Source: T1Sed10-7 sp041685505 (GTDB lineage: Bacteria; Actinomycetota; Nitriliruptoria; Nitriliruptorales; Nitriliruptoraceae). Taken from it: 21,433 bases of DNA. The DNA is taken from contig JAWLFQ010000041.1 of assembly GCA_041685505.1 (NCBI GenBank), forward strand, positions 1 to 21,433. Reading direction: 5' to 3'. This document shows, piece after piece, positions 6,793 to 13,205 of this stretch (within the stretch, counting starts at the first letter, position 1; each line of letters starts with the position of its first letter). Position numbers and translations under genes: made by a program. The notes beneath the pieces are model-generated. The model was not told the origin of the DNA. It ran no database searches and worked only from the letters and a program-made list of their open reading frames with translations.

Positions 6793-8027
6793 GGCCGGTC
6801 GCCTGACGGGCGTGAGCTGGCGGGTGTGTCGGACATCTCGGCCACCACGCTCACCTCGCCATCGGTCACGCTCACGGCGCTGCCGCGCTCGGCCGACGCC
6901 CCGTCCAGTTCGTAGCTGATCTCCGCGCCGGTCAGCTCCGTGGCCGCGTCGACCGTGGCCATCACCCGTGCCAGGGCGCGGTCGGCGTCACGGGCGGTCA
7001 GTTCCACGGTCACACGCACGTGGGGGCTCGTCTCGCCAGCCGGCCACCACGCCATCAGATGATCCGTGCGGCCGCTGCGGGCGAGGACGCGCTCGACGTC
7101 ATGGGTGTGCAGGAGACGGTCGTCCGACGGGCGTACCGTCACCACGACCCGCTGCGTGGTGTCGCCCGTGGGCACGCTGCGTACCTGGGGGGCCGGCCGG
7201 CCCGCGCCGGCGACGGCTGCGGCCAGCGATGGCGTCCCCCTGGGGCCCACGTCGATGGCGACCAGCAGGGTGGCGTCGGGTGCTGCCCACGCCAGATGGG
7301 TCGTGGCGGCGCGCAGCCCGGACACCGTGGGCGCGACCGCAGCGACGATGACGTCGGAGGCGTTCGCCAGCGCGGCGACGGCCTGGTGGCTGCGGCGGGG
7401 GTCGTGGTGGACCCGATCGGCGACCTCGGCGACGGCTGCGGGCAGTGCCGGCTCCCGGGTCCCGGTGCGCAGGACCGTCGTGGGCCGCGAGGTGCTGGTG
7501 CGCAGACGCTGCGCCAGACAGACCGCCAGTTGCAGTCCACCTGCCCCACCGGGCAGCAGGTGATCGGCGGAGACCGGCAGCACGACCCGCTCGTGGGGGA
7601 GGGCACCGATGCGCACCACGGCGAGGGGGGCAGCGGACCGGCCGACCACATGGTCGATCAGCCGTCCGAACACGTCGGTGGTGGAGCTGGCTCCCTGCCA
7701 GCCCATCAGCACCAGGGAGGCTGCTCGCTCGCGGACGGCGGCCAGGACCGCGTCGCCGAGTGCCGCGTGGGCGCGTACCTCACCCCGGGCCTCCACGCCC
7801 AGCTGTTGTGCGAGCGCCTCGGCCGCCGCCATGCCCTGCCACGCGTCGGCGTAGGCGTCGGCGCCGGCCTCGGGTGGGAGCACCGTCAGGAGTTCGATAC
7901 GGCCACCGGCATCCACCAGGTGGGCAGCCACCTCGAGCAGCGGACGCACCGACGCGGGGTTGGCCACCGGCACCAGGATGCACCGGCCGATGCCGGTGTG
8001 CGGCGCGTGCGGGCGTGCCTCGTCCAC
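6789..8027 (-). CDS. Universal stress (UspA-like) protein with extra C-terminal region
   Basis: This cytoplasmic protein of 412 residues opens with a clear Usp fold (about 13-145: RCILVPVANP, then LVLMGWQGASS and VVGRSAAPLAVV, a variant of the nucleotide-binding G-x2-G-x9-G-S/T loop). A second Usp-like half follows (about 148-285: RVVLPVSADHLLPGGAGGLQLAV, SDVIVAAVAP). The remaining 120 residues (after TQRVVVTVRPSD) include WWPAGETSPHVRVTVELTARDADRALARVMATVDAAT, an alpha-beta pattern I cannot assign. The arrangement resembles the soluble tails of some cation or amino-acid transporters, but no membrane part is present. GTG at 8027 is favoured: GAGGAG lies 7 bases upstream and a -10 candidate at 8065-8070 would start RNA near 8058. 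A GTG at 8054 is in frame but would leave almost no leader. It is coupled to the downstream TusA gene. Confidence 0.75.
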   Translation of the reverse strand: MDEARPHAPHTGIGRCILVPVANPASVRPLLEVAAHLVDAGGRIELLTVLPPEAGADAYADAWQGMAAAEALAQQLGVEARGEVRAHAALGDAVLAAVRERAASLVLMGWQGASSTTDVFGRLIDHVVGRSAAPLAVVRIGALPHERVVLPVSADHLLPGGAGGLQLAVCLAQRLRTSTSRPTTVLRTGTREPALPAAVAEVADRVHHDPRRSHQAVAALANASDVIVAAVAPTVSGLRAATTHLAWAAPDATLLVAIDVGPRGTPSLAAAVAGAGRPAPQVRSVPTGDTTQRVVVTVRPSDDRLLHTHDVERVLARSGRTDHLMAWWPAGETSPHVRVTVELTARDADRALARVMATVDAATELTGAEISYELDGASAERGSAVSVTDGEVSVVAEMSDTPASSRPSGDRP

Positions 8028-8064
8028 CGCCAGCTCCTCGCCTCGGCGCTCCACCGCTACCCCT

Positions 8065-8070
8065 ATGCTA
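8065..8070 (-). promoter_or_regulatory. Candidate -10 element of the Usp-TusA operon
   Basis: Read on the reverse strand this is TAGCAT, a TAnnnT -10, giving a predicted start near 8058. It touches the inverted repeat at 8071-8087, which therefore lies exactly between the -10 and the expected -35 position. Confidence 0.35.
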
Positions 8071-8087
8071 CGTCACCGTGGGTGACG
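8071..8087. promoter_or_regulatory. Palindromic operator candidate in the Usp / receiver divergent region
   Basis: CGTCACCGTGGGTGACG is a perfect inverted repeat with 7-base arms around a 3-base centre. It abuts the -10 of the reverse Usp operon and lies about 55 bases upstream of the forward -10 candidate at 8142. Position and symmetry suit a dimeric repressor or activator site; the protein that binds it is unknown. Confidence 0.45.
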
Positions 8088-8141
8088 ATGGGAGGGCGAC
8101 GGTGCCGCCCCTTCGCGCGGTGGCGCGCCCGCAGCACCGGC

Positions 8142-8147
8142 TACCGT
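8142..8147 (+). promoter_or_regulatory. Candidate -10 element of the receiver-trpD-csaA operon
   Basis: TACCGT fits TAnnnT; transcription would begin near 8154, leaving a leader of about 30 bases that contains GGAGG (8173-8177) before the GTG at 8185. No -35 hexamer is recognisable. Confidence 0.35.
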
Positions 8148-8184
8148 AGGCGGCCGCAAGAGCCCCGTCCCCGGAGGTCGCCCC

Positions 8185-8628
8185 GTGCGGGTCCTGGTCG
8201 TGTCCGAAGATGCCAAGGAACGGCAGCGCGCCACGAGCGCCCTGGCGCTGCGTCCCGACATCGAGGTCGAGGAGGCCGACAGCGCCGAGCGGGCGCGTGC
8301 GCTCATGCTGTCGGAGGGCGCGACCTACGACCTGCTGGTGATGGACGGTGACCTCCAGCCGCGGGGTGGGTACGCCGTGCTCTACGACCTGCGCGCGCGT
8401 GCGGACCTCGGTCAGCTGACGGCCGTTCCCTCGCTGGTCCTCGCCTCGCGCGAACAGGACCTCTGGCTCGGGCGCTGGGCGGGTGCCAACGAGCTCCTGC
8501 TCAAGCCGGTGGACCCCTTCGTCCTGGCGCGGCGGGTCACGGCGCTGGAGGGTGCACCGCTGGCGCCCTACGGCGACAAGGGGTCGGCTGCAGCGCAGGT
8601 CGCCACGGCCCTGCGCGACGACCGCTGA
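8185..8628 (+). CDS. Stand-alone response-regulator receiver domain protein
   Basis: This 147-residue protein is a single CheY-like receiver domain with no DNA-binding output. The acidic pocket (E8, D9), the likely phospho-acceptor D54 in LLVMDGDLQPRGG and the lysine of the KP pair (K107) are present. The usual Thr/Ser of the switch strand lies at A87-S88. A charged tail of about 25 residues follows the domain. GTG at 8185 is preceded by GGAGG with a 7-base gap. No histidine kinase is in the window, so a partner must lie elsewhere, or the domain acts through protein contact. It is followed 42 bases later by trpD and probably shares its transcript, an unusual pairing that may be only positional. 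Confidence 0.85.
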   Translation: MRVLVVSEDAKERQRATSALALRPDIEVEEADSAERARALMLSEGATYDLLVMDGDLQPRGGYAVLYDLRARADLGQLTAVPSLVLASREQDLWLGRWAGANELLLKPVDPFVLARRVTALEGAPLAPYGDKGSAAAQVATALRDDR

Positions 8629-8670
8629 CCCGTGCGCGTGGGTGGACCGATCACCAGCAGGGAGGACCCC

Positions 8671-9726
8671 GTGACCGAGGTCAACTGGCCCAGCGTGCTC
8701 ACCCACCTGCTGCAGGGCGACGACCTCGACGAGGACACGGCCGCACAGGTCATGGGCACCCTGATGCAGGGTGCCGCGGAGTCGGCCCACGTCGCCGGCC
8801 TGCTGGTCGCCCTGCGTGCCAAGGGCGAGTCGCCGACCGAGATCGCCGGTTTCGTCCGGGCGATGCAGGCCGAGGCTGTCCCGCTGGAGCTGACGGCTGC
8901 GGCCGGCGGGGCGCTGGTGGACATCGTCGGGACCGGTGGTGACGGTGCCGGCACCTTCAACATCTCCAGTGTCGCTTCGCTGGTGGTGGCAGCAGCAGGT
9001 GTCCCCGTCGCCAAACACGGCAACCGGGCGGCCTCCTCTCGCTGTGGCAGCGCGGACCTGCTCGAAGCCTGGGGGGTGGCCATCGAGCTGCCACCGGCTG
9101 CGGTGGCCGCGAGCCTCGACGAGGTGGGGATCGCGTTCCTGTACGCACGCTCCTTCCACCCCGCGATGCGGCACGTCGCACCGGTGCGCCTGCAGTTGGG
9201 CATCCGCACGGTGTTCAACGTCCTCGGCCCGCTCTCGAACCCGGCACAGGTGCCGCACCAGGCCGTGGGCGTCGCCGACGCCCGGCTCGCGCCGGTGATG
9301 GCAGAGGCCCTCGCCCGCCTCGGTCGTCGCCACGCGCTGGTGTTCCGTGGGGATGACGGGCTCGACGAGCTCACGACCACGGGGCCGAGCCAGGTCTGGG
9401 AGGTCCGCGACGGTCGGGTCTCGGCCTCCCGGTTCGACCCGGCCGACCTCGGCCTGCCGCGCGCCGCACCGGGCGACCTGCGGGGTGGCGACGCCGCGAC
9501 CAACGTGGCCATCGCCGACGCCGTGCTCGGCGGAGCGCCGGGGCCGGCCGCCGACGTCGTCGCTCTCAACGCCGCTGCCGGCCTGGTCGCCGCCGACGCC
9601 GCCACTGACCTGGCCACCGGTCTGGCGCGGGCGCGGGAGGTGCTGGCTTCGGGCGCCGCGCTGGCGCTCAAGGAGCGCTGGGTGGCCACCACACGTGCCC
9701 TGGCCGCGGGGGTCGGCCGTGGCTGA
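8671..9726 (+). CDS. trpD: Anthranilate phosphoribosyltransferase
   Basis: TrpD joins anthranilate to PRPP, giving N-(5-phosphoribosyl)anthranilate and pyrophosphate in tryptophan synthesis. The 351-residue protein has every landmark: GTGGDG at 87-92 (PRPP-binding), KHGNRAASSRCGSADLLEA at 115-133 (anthranilate and PRPP contacts), FNVLGPLSNPA at 182-192 and the GDDGLDEL acidic segment that binds metal. Length is normal. GTG at 8671 is chosen because GGAGG lies 5 bases upstream; the in-frame codon at 8632 would add 13 residues. No other trp genes are near, so this is an orphan trpD of the kind actinobacteria keep apart from trpE and trpC. It overlaps the next gene by 8 bases (GTGGCTGA, 9719-9726). 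Confidence 0.97.
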   Translation: MTEVNWPSVLTHLLQGDDLDEDTAAQVMGTLMQGAAESAHVAGLLVALRAKGESPTEIAGFVRAMQAEAVPLELTAAAGGALVDIVGTGGDGAGTFNISSVASLVVAAAGVPVAKHGNRAASSRCGSADLLEAWGVAIELPPAAVAASLDEVGIAFLYARSFHPAMRHVAPVRLQLGIRTVFNVLGPLSNPAQVPHQAVGVADARLAPVMAEALARLGRRHALVFRGDDGLDELTTTGPSQVWEVRDGRVSASRFDPADLGLPRAAPGDLRGGDAATNVAIADAVLGGAPGPAADVVALNAAAGLVAADAATDLATGLARAREVLASGAALALKERWVATTRALAAGVGRG

Positions 9727-10120
9727 ACGGCGCCACCGGATCGACCCGGCGGCGCAGCCCTACGCCCCGGGCACGCTGACCCCGCGTCCGCAGGTCACGG
9801 CTGCGCAGCTGGCAGCCATCGATCTGCGGGTGGGCACCGTGACGCACGTCGCGCCCTTCCCCGCGGCACGCGACCCTGCCTACCAGCTCACCGTCGACTT
9901 CGGCCCGGTGATCGGTGTCCGACACACCAGCGCCAAGATCACCAACTACCAGCCCGACGCGCTGATCGGTCGCCAGGTGGTCGGGGCGCTCAACCTCGGT
10001 ACCCGCCGTATCGCCGGTTTCGACAGCGAGTTCCTCGTCCTCGGGGGCTTGGAGCCCGATGGGACCGTCCACCTGCTCGCACCTGACACCCCCCTACCCG
10101 ACGGTGCCCCCATCGCCTGA
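9719..10120 (+). CDS. csaA: CsaA-type tRNA-binding domain protein
   Basis: This 133-residue protein is one OB-fold tRNA-binding domain. IDLRVGTVTHVAPFPAARDPAYQLTVDFGP (from residue 34) and GRQVVGALNLGTRRIAGFDSEFLVLGG (84-110) follow the CsaA pattern closely, ending in VHLLAPDTPLPDGAPIA. CsaA is described as a dimeric protein with tRNA-binding and export-chaperone-like activity; its physiological job is uncertain. The domain starts about 25 residues in, so the N-terminus carries a short basic extension (AERRHRIDPAAQPYAPG). The GTG at 9719 overlaps the trpD stop by 8 bases, implying translational coupling. Its 3' end overlaps the convergent exonuclease-UvrC gene by 27 bases (10094-10120). Confidence 0.88.
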   Translation: MAERRHRIDPAAQPYAPGTLTPRPQVTAAQLAAIDLRVGTVTHVAPFPAARDPAYQLTVDFGPVIGVRHTSAKITNYQPDALIGRQVVGALNLGTRRIAGFDSEFLVLGGLEPDGTVHLLAPDTPLPDGAPIA

Positions 10121-11887
10121 GGTGTCGACCGCGGCCAGCGCGGATCGGCGCCGCACCTTGGCGCCCGCCAGTACCTGGCGGTCACGCCGCACGGTCCGCT
10201 CCGTTTCGCGGGCCACCGCCAGGTGCGCCGCCAGTTCCCGCCCGCCGGCGACGGGGCTGCACAGGGGTTGTGAGGTGGCGGCCAGCTCCACCTCGGCGTC
10301 CGTGACCCACCGGCGCAGCAGTTCCAGCTCCGCGTAGCTCGGATCCTCCGGCCCCGGTACGCAGCCGTGCCACCGATCAGCCGGCGGTGGATCCGAGGGA
10401 TCCTCCTTCGGTAGCAGTGCCGCTGACACCAGCGCACCGTGCTGCAGCTCTACGACCTCCACCCCTGCTGCGGTTGAAGCCCGCAGCTCGAGCGTGGCGG
10501 TGCCGACCAACCAGGTGTGGGCACGGTGGGCGGTCAGGGCGCGTGCGAGCAGGTGGGTGCGGTCGCGCAACTCGCGTGCCCGCTCGTAGCGCCCGGCGCG
10601 TGCGTGTGCGGCCATGCGGCTCTCGAGCCGTCGGAGCAGCGGGCTGGGGTCGGTGGCCAGCGCGAGCACCTCCTCGATCCCGCGGTGGTAGGCGTCCTGA
10701 TCCTGGCTGCCGTCGCAGGGCGCGGCGCACCGCCCGAGGTCCTTGAGCACGCAGGCCGGATGGTCCTGACGGCGGCGCAGCCGGGTCGTGCAGGACCGGA
10801 CCGGGTACACCTCCTCGATCGCCTCGCGCAGCTGCTGGGCGGTGTTCGCATCACGCAGGGGGCCGATGGCGCCGAGATGGCCCGGCCCGGGTGACCGGGT
10901 CACCACCAGGCGGGGGAAGGGCTCCCGTGTGCACGCCAACCAGCGGGGCCTGGGGCGGCGTCGCGACCGGCGGTTGTAGCGTGGCTGCTCGTCCTGGATC
11001 GCCCGCAGCTCGAGGATCTCCGCCGCCAGCAGCGTCGGCGTGACCTGCCAGGTCACCCGGGCTGTCTCGCGCACCATGTCGGCCATGCGTCGACGGGGAT
11101 CCTGGCCGAAGTAGGTGCGCAGACGCCCGCGGAGATCCGTGGCCTTGCCGACGTACAGCGTCCGGCCGTCGCCGTCGAGGAACCGGTAGATCCCGCAGTC
11201 ACGGGGTGCGTCGGCCACCAGGTCCCGGCGTTTGAAGGCCCGATGGGAGCGGCTGCGGGACAGCTCGACGAGGTCCTCCAGGGTGGTGGCCCCGAGGCTG
11301 CCGGCGCGCTCCAGCAGGCCGTGGAGCACGTCGACGGTCGCGCGGGCGTCCGCGAGGGCGCGGTGCGCGGGCGCCGTGCGTGCGTGCAGGTGACGCGCGA
11401 GCGTGCCCAGGCGGTGGTCGCGGACCTCATCGGTCAGCAACCGCCGCGACAGACGGGCGGTGTCGACCACCTCCGGGTCAGGTGGTGCGCGGTGCTGCGC
11501 CGCAGCCGCCGCACGCAGGAAGGAGAGGTCGAAGGCCGCGTTGTGGGCGACGAGCACGTTGCTGCCGAGGAACGCCAGCACGTGGTCGAGCACCTCGCCG
11601 AGCCGGGGTGCGGCAGCCACCATGGCGTCGGTGATGCCCGTGACGGCGGTGATCGCGGGCGGGATGGGCCGGCCGGGGTGGACGAAGGTGCGCAACTCAC
11701 CCAGCACCTCGCCGCCCCGCACCTTGACCGCACCGACCTCGGTGATGCGGTCGGCGGCGGGGTCCAGACCCGTGGTCTCGAGATCGAGGACCACGAAGGT
11801 GACCTCGATCAGCGGCGTCCCGAGTTCCTCGAACCGCAGCTGCCGGGTGGACGTGTCTGCTGCGGCGTTCGGTGGGGGCGGCGGCAC
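10094..11887 (-). CDS. DEDDh exonuclease fused to GIY-YIG/UvrC-like nuclease (Rv2191-type)
   Basis: In this 597-residue repair protein a DnaQ-like 3'-5' exonuclease (about 28-195; D35 and E37 in LDLETTG, D120 in NAAFD, H175 and D180 in HRALAD) is followed by a GIY-YIG endonuclease (about 229-305; CGIYRFLD, TLYVGKATDLRGRL, PRYNRR). UvrC-like cysteines come next (C367-x12-C380-x7-C388-x3-C392, close to the Fe-S motif of UvrC), then a UVR-type helix pair (about 418-452). The RNase H-like second nuclease and HhH of UvrC are absent, so only the 3'-side incision activity is expected. From memory, mycobacterial Rv2191 is a homologue with this architecture. GTG at 11887 has GGAGG 8 bases upstream; the GTG at 11908 lies inside the SOS box and lacks one. 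The last 145 residues are not assignable. LexA control is likely. Confidence 0.9.
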   Translation of the reverse strand: MPPPPPNAAADTSTRQLRFEELGTPLIEVTFVVLDLETTGLDPAADRITEVGAVKVRGGEVLGELRTFVHPGRPIPPAITAVTGITDAMVAAAPRLGEVLDHVLAFLGSNVLVAHNAAFDLSFLRAAAAAQHRAPPDPEVVDTARLSRRLLTDEVRDHRLGTLARHLHARTAPAHRALADARATVDVLHGLLERAGSLGATTLEDLVELSRSRSHRAFKRRDLVADAPRDCGIYRFLDGDGRTLYVGKATDLRGRLRTYFGQDPRRRMADMVRETARVTWQVTPTLLAAEILELRAIQDEQPRYNRRSRRRPRPRWLACTREPFPRLVVTRSPGPGHLGAIGPLRDANTAQQLREAIEEVYPVRSCTTRLRRRQDHPACVLKDLGRCAAPCDGSQDQDAYHRGIEEVLALATDPSPLLRRLESRMAAHARAGRYERARELRDRTHLLARALTAHRAHTWLVGTATLELRASTAAGVEVVELQHGALVSAALLPKEDPSDPPPADRWHGCVPGPEDPSYAELELLRRWVTDAEVELAATSQPLCSPVAGGRELAAHLAVARETERTVRRDRQVLAGAKVRRRSALAAVDTSGDGGTVG

Positions 11888-11906
11888 CGTGGCATCCTCC
11901 AGGGGC

Positions 11907-11922
11907 ACGAACGTGCGTTCGT
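11907..11922 (-). promoter_or_regulatory. LexA-binding SOS box
   Basis: ACGAACGTGCGTTCGT is palindromic (7-base arms, 2-base centre) and contains CGAAC-N4-GTTCG, the core of the actinobacterial LexA consensus TCGAAC-N4-GTTCGA with only the two outermost bases changed. It lies 20 bases upstream of the chosen start of the exonuclease-UvrC gene and over its predicted transcription start, the expected place for repression. Confidence 0.8.
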
Positions 11923-11927
11923 CCCAC

Positions 11928-11933
11928 CTTGTA
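11928..11933 (-). promoter_or_regulatory. Candidate -10 element of the exonuclease-UvrC gene
   Basis: The reverse strand reads TACAAG, an imperfect TAnnnT. It would place the transcription start near 11921, inside the SOS box. The weak last base lowers confidence, but no better element lies between the whiB stop and the gene. Confidence 0.25.
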
Positions 11934-12001
11934 CCACGGGGCTGTGACCCGGGGTCGAGCCGCGCACCTCCGTCGTCGCCACGGGCCCCTCGGTCAGCGG
12001 C

Positions 12002-12265
12002 TCAGGCGGCACGGCGCCGACGCCGCAGCAGCCGCTTGCGCTCCTGCTCGTCGGTCCCACCCCAGATGCCGTAGGTCTCGCGGGTCTCGAGCGCGTGCTC
12101 GAGGCACTCGAGGCGCACGGGGCAGGAGTTGCACATCTCCAGCGCTGCGGCCCGGTCGGGTTCCGCGGTGGAGAAGAACAGCTCCGGGTCGGCATCGCGG
12201 CAGGCGGCATCCTTCTGCCAGGAGCCGGTGGGCAGCAGGTCGTGCAGGGCTGGTGTGGTGGCCAC
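12002..12265 (-). CDS. WhiB-family iron-sulfur transcriptional regulator
   Basis: This 87-residue Wbl protein, found only in actinobacteria and their phages, binds a 4Fe-4S cluster and usually acts with the principal sigma factor on developmental, redox or cell-division genes. The four ligands are C22 (in AACRDADPELFF), C45 and C48 (CNSC) and C54, followed by GIWGG (66-70) and a basic tail (RKRLLRRRRR) for DNA contact. The GTG start has only a weak GGA upstream. No -10 is visible close to the start, and about 300 bases separate it from the divergent TetR gene, so a long leader is possible, as in many whiB genes. The subclass (WhiB1, WhiB2 and so on) cannot be decided by eye. It precedes the SOS-boxed repair gene on the same strand by 114 bases, probably as a separate unit. 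Confidence 0.95.
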   Translation of the reverse strand: MATTPALHDLLPTGSWQKDAACRDADPELFFSTAEPDRAAALEMCNSCPVRLECLEHALETRETYGIWGGTDEQERKRLLRRRRRAA

Positions 12266-12341
12266 GGAAGGTCCAGACGTCGTGGTGGGTCGGGTGGGGC
12301 AGCGCGTGCGGTCCGAGCACGCCGCGGGAGGCGTGACGGGC

Positions 12342-12347
12342 TAGCGT
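12342..12347 (+). promoter_or_regulatory. Candidate -10 element in the whiB-tetR region
   Basis: TAGCGT matches TAnnnT and repeats the CTAGCGT context seen at 5926-5932. Transcription would begin near 12355, giving the TetR gene a leader of about 215 bases that includes both palindromes. A weaker TACCGA within the first palindrome (12480-12485) is an alternative nearer promoter. Confidence 0.3.
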
Positions 12348-12471
12348 TCACGGCGGTGGACGCCGTCGGTGTCGGCCGAGCCGATCGGGTGCGATCGACG
12401 ACGCCGGCGCTGCGGAGGTGGTTATCGGGTGCGGGAGCAGCCAGACACAGGCCGCCTCGCGTCGCAGCGCA

Positions 12472-12488
12472 CTGTCGGGTACCGACAG
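12472..12488. promoter_or_regulatory. Palindrome 1 upstream of tetR, operator candidate
   Basis: CTGTCGGGTACCGACAG has perfect 7-base arms around GTA. Size and symmetry fit TetR-family operators, and it lies 81 bases upstream of the TetR start codon, so autoregulation is plausible. Confidence 0.45.
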
Positions 12489-12509
12489 CCGTCGCGCCAC
12501 CGGACGTGT

Positions 12510-12528
12510 GGACGGGGTCACCCCGTCC
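12510..12528. promoter_or_regulatory. Palindrome 2 upstream of tetR
   Basis: GGACGGGG and CCCCGTCC are perfect 8-base arms around TCA, 41 bases upstream of the TetR start. Its sequence differs from palindrome 1, so it may be a hairpin in the leader or a site for another protein rather than a second copy of the same operator. Confidence 0.4.
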
Positions 12529-12568
12529 GTCGATCACCGCAGACCAGTGACCGCGAGGAGATGCGAGG

Positions 12569-13174
12569 ATGGCGCAGGCGAGCACACGGCCCGATCGCCG
12601 TGAGGACCTGCTGGCCGCTGCCGCCCGACGTTTCGTGGCCGTCGGTCTGCGCAAGACCACCATGGAGGACATCGCCCGCGAGGCCAAGGCCGGCAAGGCG
12701 ACCCTCTACCGCCACTTCAGCAACAAGGATGCGGTCATCGACGCCCTGCTCGAACGCGAGTCCGAGCGCTTCGTTCGAGCCCTGCAGCGCGGTGCCGGCG
12801 GCCACCGCTCCGCCGCCGGTCGTGTCGAGGGGGCCTTCCTCGCCGGTGTGCGGTTCTTCGTGGAGCACCCGGTGCTGACCAAGGGCCGCGACGAGGAGCC
12901 CGGCATCCTGCTGCCCCGCATCACCGCCGGCGGTGGCCCCCTCGTGCAACGTGGCCTGGCGCTGTTCTCGAGCCTGATCGCGGAGGGGGTGGACAGTGGT
13001 GAACTGCGGCGCGTGGACCCCGCGGCCGCTGCCGAGGTCGTCGTACGGCTGATCCTGTCCTACTTCAGCTTCCCGCCGATCCACGTGCGCGTCGACGACC
13101 CGGAGGAGGCTGCGGCCTTCGCGGAGGCGTTGGTGGCCGGTGGGCTGCGGGCACGCTCGACGCAGGGGGTCTGA
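12569..13174 (+). CDS. TetR/AcrR-family transcriptional regulator
   Basis: This 201-residue repressor-type protein has an N-terminal helix-turn-helix (about 11-57: REDLLAAAARRFVAVGLRKT, then TTMEDIAREAKAGKATLYRHFSNKD), the classical TetR signature. The rest is the ligand-binding and dimerisation domain, including GVRFFVEHPVLTKGRDEEP and a hydrophobic C-terminal helix pair. The inducer is unknown. ATG at 12569 has GAGGAG 8 bases upstream; an out-of-frame ATG at 12561 is a shadow. It has no partner gene on its strand, since the next gene converges from 13206. Likely targets are itself and possibly the divergent whiB, through the palindromes in between; this is inference. Confidence 0.93.
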   Translation: MAQASTRPDRREDLLAAAARRFVAVGLRKTTMEDIAREAKAGKATLYRHFSNKDAVIDALLERESERFVRALQRGAGGHRSAAGRVEGAFLAGVRFFVEHPVLTKGRDEEPGILLPRITAGGGPLVQRGLALFSSLIAEGVDSGELRRVDPAAAAEVVVRLILSYFSFPPIHVRVDDPEEAAAFAEALVAGGLRARSTQGV

Positions 13175-13205
13175 GCGGCTGCCACATCCCGGTGCTCCGG
13201 CTCGT

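Larger units (their letters stand above)
12266..12568. other. 303-base whiB / tetR divergent intergenic region
   Basis: This region holds one strong forward -10 candidate (TAGCGT, 12342-12347) and two palindromes nearer the TetR gene (listed separately). A weak forward reading frame (GTG 12356 to TGA 12548-12550, 64 codons) has no ribosome binding site, includes a TTA codon and shows little third-position bias, so I do not call it a gene. No RNA gene is recognised. The region probably contains both promoters and operators. Confidence 0.5.

Noticed and set aside
7020..8351. 443-codon forward frame
   Set aside because: Antisense to the Usp gene and running into the receiver gene out of frame; Gln/His/Gly/Arg-rich shadow.
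11946..11956. GACCCGGGGTC palindrome between whiB and the repair gene
   Set aside because: Arms of 5 bases with a single central base; too short for a hairpin and common by chance at this G+C content.
12356..12550. Possible 64-codon leaderless gene after TAGCGT (12342)
   Set aside because: No clear third-position bias, a TTA codon and no recognisable protein; it overlaps both palindromes. Better read as leader or regulatory DNA, though the -10 spacing is suggestive.
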